This document shows positions 46,808 through 57,700 of a DNA stretch of 64,000 nucleotides, in pieces. The position numbers and the translations under genes are program-made. How positions within the stretch are numbered: the first letter of the stretch is position 1; the number at the start of each line of letters is the position of its first letter. The notes under the pieces were generated by a model. It was not told the origin of the DNA and searched no databases. It saw only the letters and a list, made by a program, of their open reading frames with translations. Origin of the DNA: Annona cherimola (lineage: Eukaryota; Streptophyta; Magnoliopsida; Magnoliales; Annonaceae); the NCBI GenBank assembly GCA_030490835.1, contig CM059972.1:32653452-32717451 (forward strand), read 5' to 3'.

Positions 46808-49800
46808 TATGGCGCCCTATCCCGAGCATCACAACCTTAATTCAAGATCAATAGATTGGTAAGCGTGATCAGGATTGTTGCCCTGTCACTCAGCGAGTCC
46901 TTTGGATATTTATCCCTTTTTATCTTAACTCCTTAGGAGTTTATATCTTTTTATATATTCCATTTGAAATATACACACATTATCTCATAACTTTCCATAC
47001 ATAACCATTTCATAATGAATCATCCTCAATAATTGACCATAAATTTTTTTTCGCTATTTATAGTCATATCATTATATAGTCATAAGCATAAAATAAGCCT
47101 TATACATCATTCAATTCATCAACAATGTCATTACCATACAACCATACAAACTCATAGAGTCAATCACAGGAACTTGTATAAATTCATTTATTTCCTTGAA
47201 TCTCCACCTGTGCTCCTTGCATGGTTCTCTTCTTCACCTGTTTTTAGGATTTGGAAAAAGAAAACTATGAGTCGAAACTCAATAAGCAAGCTATAGGTTT
47301 TCAGGCAATTCATATAAATGCATTTCCCTCCATTCGATTGAAGACACTTACCAAATGATCAACTACCAATGGAGGAGAAATCTTTTCATAAATCATTCAT
47401 GGAAAGACACTTTATACCCGCTCCAGAGTATATTTTTAAACATGTTTCTCATACCCATCTAGGGTATGTCATAAACAATGCAATGCATCATTTGAAATCA
47501 TAACATTCCTTTGGATAGAAGCTAGCTAGGCAACAATCTACTTTCATCCTCTCTCCCAATCCAGGGAGGCGCTGCCGGGCCTCGGCCACCTTAGCGACTT
47601 GGCCACACCAAAGGGGGACATTCAGTCTGCTTACACTTTTGAGGTGGACCTCACGCTTTTGTGCACATGCTTTTTTCATAAACATGACTTGACATGCTAG
47701 CATGATTTTTTATTCATAAATCATGACTTCATCATTTGTCACAAGTACTTGAAAAGCAGTAAGCAATTTATTTATTTCAATAGAAATAACGTTTCAACAC
47801 TCATTTAGACCAGGAATGATCATCCTTAACCAATTTATAAAAAATCAACATCATTCATTTGCTAACTCATATAAACAGTTAGAACATCATTGATAAGCAT
47901 TTTATTACATTTGATAAAACAAAATATTTTAGAAAACTGCTTGCTTACCTTTCTTGCTTAGCTTTTCTTCTCATTAACTTCTTTGCCTTTGCCTGTACAT
48001 AAACATAGCGTTGCATTCATAACAAGTCATTTGCTTGCATTCACTTAGTTTTCCAATCTCATAATCTATATCATTCATAATCAACTTGAATTTTCAAGTC
48101 AATCATATATACAAGATAGAAACTTATGCAATCATAGCATTCATTCCATACTTTCCATAATGTGTTTTAATCCCATATTTAGGGTAAACACATAGCATAC
48201 ATTCATATCTCAATATATGGGGGATTTATATCTCCCATTAACCATTTTTCATGCGTATTCCATTTTTCTTACGTCTATGATCATTCTAAGCATATAAGTG
48301 ACGTTTCAAACTTCTTAAATAAATCTCAAAAATTGAGATAATTAATTCTTAATCATACAGCAACTTCTTCATGCATGTTATCATATTTTCATGCATATTT
48401 TGCATTTTAGCAAATTCTCATAAGTCACATATCAACTATTCACACGTATGCTTTACATATGTTCAACATACAACACATATATTATGTGTTTCTTAAATTT
48501 TCTTGACACAACAACTTCCACCCATTTTCATCATTATTAAACTCCTTAATTAACATATACTTTAGGGTTTAATTTTGGATTTTTAATCCTTTTATCACTG
48601 ATTTCCAAAACAACCATGTTAAGACACATGTTACATCATTTTAACGCTCCTTTCATGACTTAAATCATAACAGATTTTTAAGTCATAAATTTCAGCAACT
48701 AAATATGCTTTTCTTAACCCAAATTTAGGATATGATCTCATCATTTTAACGCTCCTTTCATGACTTAAATCATAATAGATTTTTAAGTCATAATTTCCAG
48801 CAACTAAATATGCTTTTCTTAACCCAGATTTAGGATATGATCTCATATTTTAAATCCAAAATTCTTTGGTTTCTATAACAGCAACATATTCACACATATT
48901 GGGTATCCATTTGACTCTTTTTAACGTGTCCAAAACATATGTCCATAAAATCAGATTTAGGACTAATCTTTTCAAACTCTTTTGAAACTCAAAGTACCTT
49001 AAACATAGGGTATTTTACCCTCTATAATATTCATAAATCATTTCATTAAGAACAGCGACAAAAATCATATGAAAATCATCCTTTTGGCCCCCTTTTGGAC
49101 GTCCCTCAAGCATACCCCAAAAAATCAGATTTAGGGCAAATTAATCCAGCCCACTTTGGCCGTCCAAAGGGTCCTTAATTTAGGGTACTTTACCCTAAAA
49201 TTCATCCATAAACAATTTAAGCACTTCCTTTTATCAATTTTAACCCAAAAATGGAGAAATCGAGTCATTTCTTGAAACTTAGGGTTTCATATTTACTAAA
49301 ATCATCAACCCATGATTAAATCATCATATGTAATTCAAATGAACATGAATTACATCCAAATCAACATGCTCAAATCATACAATAACTTAGTTTAGGATTT
49401 TGAGATTTTCCAAGTTAGTTTTCATCTCAAAATTCAACATAAACTTCTATTTTCACTTTCTTGAACTCTTGATTTCATTTAAATCTTTCAAAAATCATTC
49501 AATACTCATATTAAGGCATCATAACTCAGCCTTTAAGAGTTCTTTATGAACCATATTCATGGCTCATGAATTGAGAGAGAAAAACTTGGTTTAGGTGATT
49601 CAAAACATTGATTTCACTTACGTGAATCAACCCTAACTTGATTCCGACTTGAGTTGTTTTGTTCCTTTTCTTTTTCTCCTCTTTTTTCTTCCTCTTTTTC
49701 TTCTCATTTTTCCTCTTTCCCTTGCTGGTTTGGTCGTGCAAATGAGCTCTCCCACCCTTAGCAACATTTTTGGAAAATTTTCTCCCCCTTTCTCATATAC

Positions 49801-50973
49801 ATGTTACCAAGGGATAAGCTCAAATTTTGATTTTTTTAACCAGCTAGTGGGACCCATTTGCCACATGTCATGAGGGTAATTTATTTTTACCTTATCCCTT
49901 GATGACATGAAATTTTTATATCCAAGTAAAATATGCATTTTCTATTTTACAAAAATCCATAAAATCTATGCATTTAAGCTCAATGTTGCTGTCCATTGGT
50001 AGAAGTCCCCTTTTTATCTAGGTTTTGACATTTTTTTGTCAATTTTTCCACACATTTACACATCCATTTACTTTCCTTAGACATTAGGCAGCTTAGACAT
50101 ATTTTTTAGGATTTTAAAAAATCACATTTCATGCCAAACATGCCCTTGGACGTCCATACATATGCCACATAACCTATGCTCAAATTTGAGCTAAATTTAG
50201 GCATTAAACCAATGCATTTAAATCTGAAATTTTCCAGGGATTTGACCATTAAATAATTCTTAAAAATTCAGCTCAATCCACTCAATTTTTTACACTTTGC
50301 ATAGTATTTAAATATGTTATTTTTAAAAATATTTTTTATTAAATGCTATGGTAGTCTAGGGTACACAAAGTCAATGCTAGGTACATTTCTCTAATTAACC
50401 ACTTTTCTATGGTAATTAGCTTAATCAAATACACTCATTCTATAGATTTCATAATTTTATTTCATCGTTTCAAATTTCATCTCAAACCGATGTTTCTACG
50501 TCAAGTTATGAACCTTTGAAATTTTCTTTGGAGTATTAGATTAAAAATAAATAATTATTACCTTAATCTCATCACTTGTGCCTTAATCCAATCCACTTAT
50601 AAGGTTGAGCCCAAAATCATGAGCTTGCCTTTAAAATTTCATCTCATTTCTCCTTGTAGGCGTGAAGTTATGAATTTTCTATGATTTTCAACACAATTCC
50701 ATAATTTCCATTTTAATCTCCATTAATTAAATCATGGAAATTAAAATAAATATTCATATCACATTAGCATTTTCTAATCCTCATTAAGCCCATTTAGTCA
50801 TCTTGACTCATATAGGCTTTGGCGATTAATCTTAATCACCATTCTTAATTGCAAACCCTAATTGCAAAATTCATAAATTTATGAAACTCATCTAAAATTC
50901 AATTATTTCACACATAAGTCATGCATTACACTTAAATGCAATTATATGAGTCCTACTTGGGTCTGGGTATTAC
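46808..50973 (-). mobile_element. 3' LTR of the chromovirus (Tekay/Del-like)
   Basis: A 4.17-kb LTR in the same orientation as the coding region to its right. Minus-strand start TGTAATACCCAGACC (50973), directly after a polypurine tract; end GGCGCCATA (46808). It matches LTR 5925-10823 closely and contains the GC-rich block (47545-47660), a 105-bp tandem duplication (48634-48846) and the pyrimidine-rich (minus: purine-rich) tract at 49660-49730. The distal flank is 'gtagt' (46803-46807); the proximal target copy is outside the window. Confidence 0.88.
48634..48846. repeat. 105-bp tandem duplication inside the 3' LTR
   Basis: Two units (48634-48738 and 48739-48846) with only a few differences, each with 'cattttaacgctcctttcat' and 'caactaaatatgcttttctt'. 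The translation repeats as well, producing a spurious 71-codon frame. Confidence 0.9.
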
Positions 50974-50990
50974 AATCCTTCCCTCTTATA
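50974..50990 (-). promoter_or_regulatory. Polypurine tract of the chromovirus
   Basis: Minus-strand AAGAGGGAAGGAT lies immediately before the LTR start TGTAATACC, the correct place for the plus-strand primer of reverse transcription. Confidence 0.85.
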
Positions 50991-50999
50991 ATAGGTTTC

Positions 51000-53380
51000 A
51001 TCCCGAAACTGTCTACTTTTGGAATAACTAGGGATACTTTCTTTTTACCTCTTCCTTCAGTTCCCAAGTAGCCTCATTTTCGGAATATCTATTCCATTAA
51101 ACTTTAACGCATTTAATTTCTCTATTCCGAAGCTTTTGCACTTTATGATTCAGAATCCTAACAGGTCTTTCCTCATAATTCAAGTGATCTTGAATTGGTA
51201 GGTTCTCTGCTACTAACACATGTGTTGTATCTGGAACATACTTTCTCAACATTGAGATATGAAAAATATTATGGACTAAAGCTAAGGCTGGAGGTAATGT
51301 TATTCTATAAGTTAACTTTTCAATTTCCTCTAACACTTCAAATGGCCCAATAAACCTGGGATTCAACTTGCCTCTTTTCCCAAACCTTGTGATTCATTTG
51401 AATGGTGTGACCTTTATAAAAACATGTTCGCCGACTTGGATATTCAAATATCTTCTCTTGCAGTCTGTGTAACTCTTTTGCCGACTCTGGGCTGTGAGTA
51501 TACACTGGCGAATAACCTGTACTTTGTCTGTCATTTGTTGAGACAAGTCTGGGACAAGCTTTTTCTCTCCAACTTTATCCCAGTTTAGCGGTGTTCGACA
51601 CCGTTGTCCATATAATGCTTCAAATGGTGCCATTTTACGCGAATTCCACTATCGATACATATTCATCCCACGATCCTCCGAATTCCAATGTACACATACG
51701 GAGCGTATCCTCGATAATCTAATTTACCCGCTCCGTTAGTCCATCAGTCTGGGGATGAAATTTCGTGCTAAACTTTAGCTGGGTGCCTAGAGTTGCATGT
51801 AAACTCTTTCAAAATCGAGACGTGAATGTCGTATCTCAATCGGATATTATGGACTTAGGCACTCCGTAGAGTCGTACAATATCTTTGTAATACACCTTAG
51901 CCAATTTTTTAGTTGTATAAGTTCTCTTTATGGGTATAAAATGTGCAACCTTAGATAATCGATCTACTATTACCCATATAGAGCCATTTTTTGCCTGTGT
52001 TTTTGGTAATCCTTCAATAAAATTCATTGTAATGTCATCCTATTTCCATTCGGGAACTTCTAAAGACTAAAGCTTTCCCGGCATCCGTTGGTGATCTGCC
52101 TTCACCCTCTGACAGGTTAAGCACTTTGATATGTATTCAGCGATCTCCCTTTTCATGTTATTCCAGCAATATGCTTTCTTGAGATCCTGATACATCTTCA
52201 TGCTTCCCGGATGCATCAAAAATGGTGAACAATGAGCTTCTTTGAGAACTTGTTCCTTCAATTCTCCTGAATTAGGTATGCATAACTGACCTTTGTATCG
52301 ATACATACCTTGCTCATCCACAATGAATTCATTCAACCCCTTTTTCTTCATCTTTTCGATATGAGTATGTAGGTCCGTGTCCTCTTGCTGTGCGTCTTGG
52401 ACTTATCCTTAGCTGATGGTACATCGACTGCAAATCTATCTTAAAAAATGTCGTTGCTCCTCTTAACTGATCAAATAGATCATCGATCCTGGGCAATGGG
52501 TACTTATTCTTTACCGTAACCCTGTTCAACTCTTTGTAATCAATACACAACCTAAGACTCCTATCCTTTTTCCTCACAAATAGCACCGGAGCTCCCAAGG
52601 TGATACACCGGGTCTGATAAAACCTTTATCCAATAACTCCTATATTTGAGTTCTCAACTCCATTTCTGCTGGTGCCATTCGATACGGGGCCTTAGAAATT
52701 GGAGCTGTGCTTGGTATAATATCGATTGTAATGTCCATTTCTCTTTCTAGAGGTAATGTAGTCAATTCCTTCGGAAAAACATCTGAAAATTCCTTAATCA
52801 ATAATTTGATTTATTTCCACCTCCTTTTCTTTCTTCACATGTACTGATACCAGATAAGCTTGACAATTTTGGCGGATCATTTTAACCGCTTTCATTGAAG
52901 ATATCCATATTGTTGAATCCTTAGGTTGCCTTAACCTTCTAATAGCTACATCTTTTTCTGTGGTTGCTTCAAACTGTATTTTCTTATTTTTACAATCAAT
53001 CGTCGCTGCCCATTGAATTAACCAATCATGCCTAGTATCACATCAAACTCGGTCATGGGTAATAGGATTAGGTCAGCTTCTAAAATTATTGATCTTATCC
53101 TGATTGGACATGCCTTGCATACTTGGCTAGAGCTGGTTAGTATTGACAGAGGATTCTATATGAATTACTTTATTGGTTTCCTCTACCGGTAGTGCATGCA
53201 TGGTTACATATTGACAAGCAATGAATGAATGACTAGCACCCGAATCAAATAATGCTATAGCCGAATTTTCTAAAATATAAACCATACCTGTAACCACTTT
53301 CTCTTCCTACTCTTGAGACTCAGTCTGGGTCAGAGCATGCACTTGCGCAGGATTCGTAGAGGTTCCTTGTCTGTTATATC
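51000..53380 (-). pseudogene. Chromovirus pol pseudogene (PR, truncated RT, IN, chromodomain)
   Basis: A degenerate Ty3/gypsy pol read on the minus strand. Protease: ALFDSGASHSFI (near 53230-53265). RT N-terminal half: [20 protein letters not shown], then [13 protein letters not shown] and YHQLRI (52420-52700). It then breaks: the Y-x-D-D box and all of RNase H are missing, and the frame resumes at [20 protein letters not shown] (from ~52400). Integrase zinc domain with H-x-H and CLTC (52067-52351); core with WVIVDRLSK, SD and FHPQTDG-x-x-ER (51690-52027); ALYGQRCRTPL; the GPF motif RFIGPFEVLE (about 51330-51360) and HISMLRKYVPD; then a chromodomain end, ENEATWEL (near 51060), after a stop. 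Stops and frameshifts make it inactive. The chromodomain and long LTR place it in the Tekay/Del chromovirus group. Confidence 0.9.
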
Positions 53381-54655
53381 TGTTGGCCCCGAGTTTATGG
53401 CAAAACCCAAGAGGGGAGGGGTGAATTGGGTTCTTGAAAAATTCTTTGGTAAATTAAAACTTAACCCCTTATAATTTCAATCCCCTTGATGAAACGATAT
53501 GAGATAGAATGAGAGGGTGCAAATGGAATATAAAAATGTAAACAATCAAACCAAACAAGAGACAACGATATATAGTGGTTCGGGCAACCTTCCCTACTCC
53601 ACTCTTCCAAGCACACACCCGTTGTGTCTTGGGTTCCACTATTGTATCTTCAATACAATCTAGAGCACCCGCTCTCTTTTAGATTCTAGCTCTAGGGGGC
53701 ATATACAACAATCACTTGTTGGTGAGACCAACTCCAACCAATCAAGCAAAACCCGTTAGTGAGACAAACTCAAACCAACCCCCTGTTTTGCTTCTTCTTG
53801 AATTCGGTCTCCAACACCGATTCAAGGCAACAACACAAAACAAAATAAATAAAAGAGAAATTACACTTTACAATGTGTATTCGATTAAGCACCGGAAGCT
53901 CCTTGTCATGTAGATGATAAACTTGGAAGCGCACTTGAAAGTTGTAGCACTTGAAAGCTTCAATAGTTATTCAAATATCTTCAACACACATGAATATAAG
54001 AAGATGAAAGCTCAACTTGTGTTTTCCTCTTTCTTTTCTCCTTCTCTCTTCTCTCCACGTTCATTCTTCAATGGTATATATAGAGGGAAAAGGGTTCTAG
54101 CCGTTGGAGTGGAGGTTCACGCGCATCTAGAGCTCCAACGTTCGGATTTTCGACCGTTACATGTTGAAGTCGCAAGTGGAGTCGACTTCGGATGAGTGGA
54201 GTCGACTTCGGATGGGTGAAGTCGACTTGGGATGCGACTTCGCCTTGTAAAAACTTGCTGTCCAGAATTTTGCCTTCGAAGTTGCAGATGAAGTCCACTT
54301 GGGTCTGGGACTTCACCCAAGTCGCAGGCGAAGTCGACTTGGGATGAGACTTCACTTTGCTGTCTGTCCGAAGTTGCAGGCGAACTCGACTTGGGTCTGG
54401 GACTTCACCCAAGTCGCAAGTGAAGTCGACTTGGGCTGAGACTTCACTTTGCTGAACTTGCAATTCATGAACTAAAACTCTTGAAACTTAAATTATTTCA
54501 CATTCTCATTTTTATACACATAATTTGAGACAAAACATCTGAGAACACTTAGACAAATGTGTTAGATCCTTTTTAATGATATTGCAATTATTTGTTAATC
54601 ATCAAAATCAAATTAACCATTCTATTCGATAAGCACATGATCAATAATCTCAACA
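53381..54655 (-). repeat. 3' LTR of the gag-only copia element, full length
   Basis: 1,275 bp; minus-strand start TGTTGAGATT (54655), end CCAACA (53381). U3 holds the GTCGACTT palindromic array (54168-54450). The TATA box (minus CTATATATA, about 54083-54075) is followed by a purine-rich leader. Relative to the 5' copy it lacks 37 bp near 53750, probably lost between direct repeats 'actccaacca'. Confidence 0.92.
54168..54450. repeat. U3 palindromic array of the gag-only element
   Basis: About eight GTCGACTT-type units with AAGTCGCA arms, upstream of the TATA box in element orientation. Shorter than the arrays at 4205-4830 and 32160-32640. Confidence 0.85.
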
Positions 54656-55143
54656 ATCTCCCCCTTTTTGATGATTGACAAAACTTAATTGAAATATCTT
54701 CCTTTCTCAAATGAATCACAAATATGTATATATGAAGATCATGAATTTCATCAATAAGCGCAATAATATATATTCTTTTCATGGAAATACTTCTCCCCCT
54801 AAGTTATATGCAATATTATTCTCTTTAAGATATTTCCATACTCTCTCCCCCTTTTTGTCAATCAATACAAAAAGGTAGCACAATGGGGTTCAATGGGACA
54901 TATAAAATAGGTAGTACAAATGAGGCTTTAAAAGATAGGTTCATACTACACTCTTTCTCCCCCTTTTTTTTTCATACTAATCATTCATTTTGAGTCAAGC
55001 ATATGATCAATAATCGATTTCTTTATTAATCATTTTGACTATGGTACCACTTGTTTTATTAGTTTCTTTGGGAGAGCAACATACCTTTACTTACCTTTGA
55101 TTATCATTACTCTTTTGCTCAACTCCCCCTTTCTTTTGCAATT
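54656..55143 (-). promoter_or_regulatory. Multiple polypurine tracts
   Basis: Five purine runs with five or more G on the minus strand: adjacent to the 3' LTR (54656-54669, CAAAAAGGGGGAGAT), and near 54791-54800, 54845-54856, 54958-54972 and 55134-55143. Repeated PPTs are a described feature of Sireviruses. No open frame lies in 54670-55286. Confidence 0.75.
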
Positions 55144-55286
55144 CATGCTCCTTCATTCTCTAGATAGCTTTGAAATAAAAACCTGCATCACAAATATGAT
55201 ATCTTCTTTTCTTTTGGTACCCGTGCTATGGGTCCATGAATGTTAGTACCATAATGCATAGGAACTCAAGGAGACTTGGTTCCACC

Positions 55287-56954
55287 TTAGATATGTCTCT
55301 TTGGCATCCAAACTAATTTGACTCCATTGTAAACCATCTTTCTTGCCTTGCATTGATATATTTTGTGTCCAAACTTATTACAATAATGGCAAGTGATTCT
55401 AGCATAGGTTGGAGTACCATGATAACTCTTTGGTTGCCAAGTAGGTATATTTGTCAATGATCTATCAACAAGCTTCTTAAAATGTCCCCTCACATTTGAT
55501 GTACTAGAAGCCTTAATCCAAATAGGAGAGTTTGTTTTATTTGGTTTGACATTAATGTGCTTTACAAATCCAAGACCTCTCTTATCAACTTGAGTGGTCA
55601 ATCTCAAAAATTTCTGCACATTTTCTCCCATGTTGGAGAACTTAGCCAACGAATCCTTCAGATTTTGGTTCTCCTTTTTCAATGCCTCTGTTTCAATCTT
55701 CAAGGCATTTAGATCATTTTGCAAGGATGCATTCTCCTCTGCCAATTTTCCATTTGCAATGGCAGTTGTGTTGAATTGCCTTTTCTTTTCAATATATTTG
55801 GTACCAAGGCTTTTGAATTCATCAAATAATGAGTCATAAGTTTGTTGTAAATCATTCAACTCATTACATTTAGAACAATCATTAGAAGATGAATAAGAGT
55901 CAGATGAGTTTACCTCGATATCTGTAGATGCATCACTTTCTTCAAAATTTTGGCAAGTTTTCTTTTCATCTTCTACAATGGCCACGCAGCAAATTCTTGC
56001 CCAATTTACTGCATCTTCTCCTTCGCTCGATGAGGTGCTAGAACTTGAGGTAGTATATCTCTTTTTAAGCATTCTTCTAGCTTGTCTCTTTGAAAAACTT
56101 CTCTTATTTTGAATTTCCAAATCATCCGGGGTGGTACATTCGATTTGTATATGTCCAAGACCACCACATTTATAACACTTTGGAAATTCCTTTCTTCTAT
56201 TCTTCATTTTCTTCTTTGAGCTAGAATATTCGTATGAGCTTGATGTAGATTCACTTGAGCTCTTCATCATACTTTTGAGCGCAATAGACTTCTTACTTCT
56301 TAGAGATTCTTCTTTCTTATTTTTGATGAGCTCATGAGACATGAGTGAGCTAATCAAGTCATTTACTTTGAGCTTGTTTAAGTCCTTTGCCTCCTCAATA
56401 GCTGTGATCTTTTCATTCCATGAGTTTGGCAATGCTCTAAGTATCTTCATAACCTGCTCACTTTCAGAAATTGGCTTTTCTAGGCCTTTAAGAGCGTTAG
56501 TGATTTTAGAAAATCTAGCATACATTTCTGAAATTGATTCACCATCTAACATTTGAAATCTTTCAAAATCACCAACAAGGATATTCCTTTTAGTTCCCTT
56601 TACTTGGGAGGAACCTTCATAAATAGATACCAATTTATCCCATATCTCTTTAGCCGTTGTGCATGAAGAAACTCTATCAAATTCTGTTGCAGTCAATGCA
56701 CAAAATAAGAAATTCATAGCTTTGACATTATTTTGGACGGACATAGTTTCTTCTTTAGTCCAAGTGGACGCCTTGTCCCCATTTGGTAATGTAGTGCCGT
56801 CTTGTATGGCTATCCAAGAATTCATATTAGTTGCCATAATGAGTTGTTTCATCCTTAACTTCCAATAACTAAAATTATTGCCATCAAATAGAGGTGGCTT
56901 TAAAAATGATTGGCCTTCGGCAAATGCAGGTACAGAAGTTAAGTAAGTTGCCAT
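55287..56954 (-). CDS. Copia (Sirevirus-like) Gag polyprotein, 555 aa, intact
   Basis: Structural nucleocapsid precursor of the gag-only element. It would form virus-like particles and package element RNA in the cytoplasm. The N-terminus carries the copia gag signature FLKPPLFDGNNFSYWKLRMK (residues ~17-36, DUF4219-like), followed by a UBN2 domain (E-I-W-D-K-L at ~105; QMLDGESISEMYARF at ~135). Basic and Ser-rich stretches follow, then zinc knuckle 1, CYKCGGLGHIQIEC (~259-272, CX2CX4HX4C). A likely coiled coil, with Leu/Glu/Lys/Asn heptads, covers ~385-440. Zinc knuckle 2, CHYCNKFGHKIYQC, lies near the C-terminus (~527-540). The start is the first Met after the PBS (38 nt from it). No stop or frameshift interrupts the frame, unlike every other element gene here. 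The stop codon is not followed by any pol frame. Confidence 0.92.
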   Translation of the reverse strand: MATYLTSVPAFAEGQSFLKPPLFDGNNFSYWKLRMKQLIMATNMNSWIAIQDGTTLPNGDKASTWTKEETMSVQNNVKAMNFLFCALTATEFDRVSSCTTAKEIWDKLVSIYEGSSQVKGTKRNILVGDFERFQMLDGESISEMYARFSKITNALKGLEKPISESEQVMKILRALPNSWNEKITAIEEAKDLNKLKVNDLISSLMSHELIKNKKEESLRSKKSIALKSMMKSSSESTSSSYEYSSSKKKMKNRRKEFPKCYKCGGLGHIQIECTTPDDLEIQNKRSFSKRQARRMLKKRYTTSSSSTSSSEGEDAVNWARICCVAIVEDEKKTCQNFEESDASTDIEVNSSDSYSSSNDCSKCNELNDLQQTYDSLFDEFKSLGTKYIEKKRQFNTTAIANGKLAEENASLQNDLNALKIETEALKKENQNLKDSLAKFSNMGENVQKFLRLTTQVDKRGLGFVKHINVKPNKTNSPIWIKASSTSNVRGHFKKLVDRSLTNIPTWQPKSYHGTPTYARITCHYCNKFGHKIYQCKARKMVYNGVKLVWMPKRHI

Positions 56955-56991
56955 AAAAATATAAAAGAGATCTCCTCAAATAAAATAGAGG

Positions 56992-57006
56992 CCTGCTTTG
57001 ATACCA
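56992..57006 (-). promoter_or_regulatory. Primer binding site of the copia element
   Basis: Minus-strand TGGTATCAAAGCAGG starts two bases after the LTR end CCAACA. It matches the complement of the plant initiator-Met tRNA 3' end (TGGTATCAGAGC...), as is usual for copia elements. Confidence 0.85.
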
Positions 57007-57008
57007 CT

Positions 57009-57700
57009 TGTTGGCCCCGAGTTTATGGCAAAACCCAAGAGGGGACGGGTGAATTGGGTTCTTGAAAAATTCTTTGGTAAATTAAAACTTAACCCCTTAT
57101 AATTTCAATCCCCTTGATGAAACGATATGAGATAGAATGAGAGGGTGCAAATGGAATATAAAAATGTAAACAATCAAACCAAACAAGAGACAACGATATA
57201 TAGTGGTTCGGACAACCTTCCCTACTCCACTCTTCCAAGCACACACCCGTTGTGTCTTGGGTTCCACTATTGTATCTTCAATACAATCTAGAGCACCCGC
57301 TCTCTTCTAGATTCTAGCTCTAGGGGGCATATACAACAATCACTTGTTGGTGAGACCAACTCCAACCAACCAAGTCCAAACGATTGGTGAGACAAACTCC
57401 AACCAATCAAGCAAAACCCGTTAGTGAGACAAACTCAAACCAACCCCCTGTTTTGCTTCTTCTTGAATTCGGTCTCCAACACCGATTCAAGGCAACAACA
57501 CAAAACAAAATAAACAAAAGAGAAATTACACTTTACAATGTGTATTCGATTAAGCACCGGAAGCTCCTTGTCATGTAGATGATAAACTTGGAAGCGCACT
57601 TGAAAGTTGTAGCACTTGAAAGCTTCAATAGTTATTCAAATATCTTCAACACACATGAATATAAGAAGATGAAAGCTCAACTTGTGTTTTCCTCTTTCTT
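57009..57700 (-). repeat. 5' LTR of the gag-only element, lacking U3
   Basis: 692 bp corresponding to positions 53381-54035 of the 3' LTR plus a 37-bp segment. It starts (minus strand) at AAGAAAGAGGAAAACAC, 47 nt downstream of the first T of the U3 TATA box in the other LTR, so it looks like R-U5 only. The target duplication ATATC follows directly at 57701. Confidence 0.88.

Larger units (their letters stand above)
53381..57700 (-). mobile_element. Young gag-only Sirevirus-like copia element (TR-GAG type)
   Basis: A complete insertion of 4,320 bp in the chromovirus, flanked by ATATC (53376-53380 and 57701-57705). In element orientation: partial 5' LTR (57700-57009), tRNA-iMet-type PBS (57006-56992), intact gag (56954-55287), ~620 bp non-coding with several polypurine tracts, and a full 3' LTR (54655-53381). 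No protease, integrase, RT or RNase H is encoded, so mobility would need proteins supplied in trans. The shared 655 bp of the two LTRs differ at four bases plus one 37-bp indel, so the insertion is recent. Pol-less gag elements of this kind are known in plants as TR-GAGs. Confidence 0.9.

Noticed and set aside
53381..57700. LINE-type (5'-truncated) insertion as an explanation of the short 5' repeat
   Set aside because: The 3' end is an exact LTR terminus including U5, with no poly(A) tail, and the duplication is 5 bp. This fits integrase-mediated insertion rather than target-primed reverse transcription.
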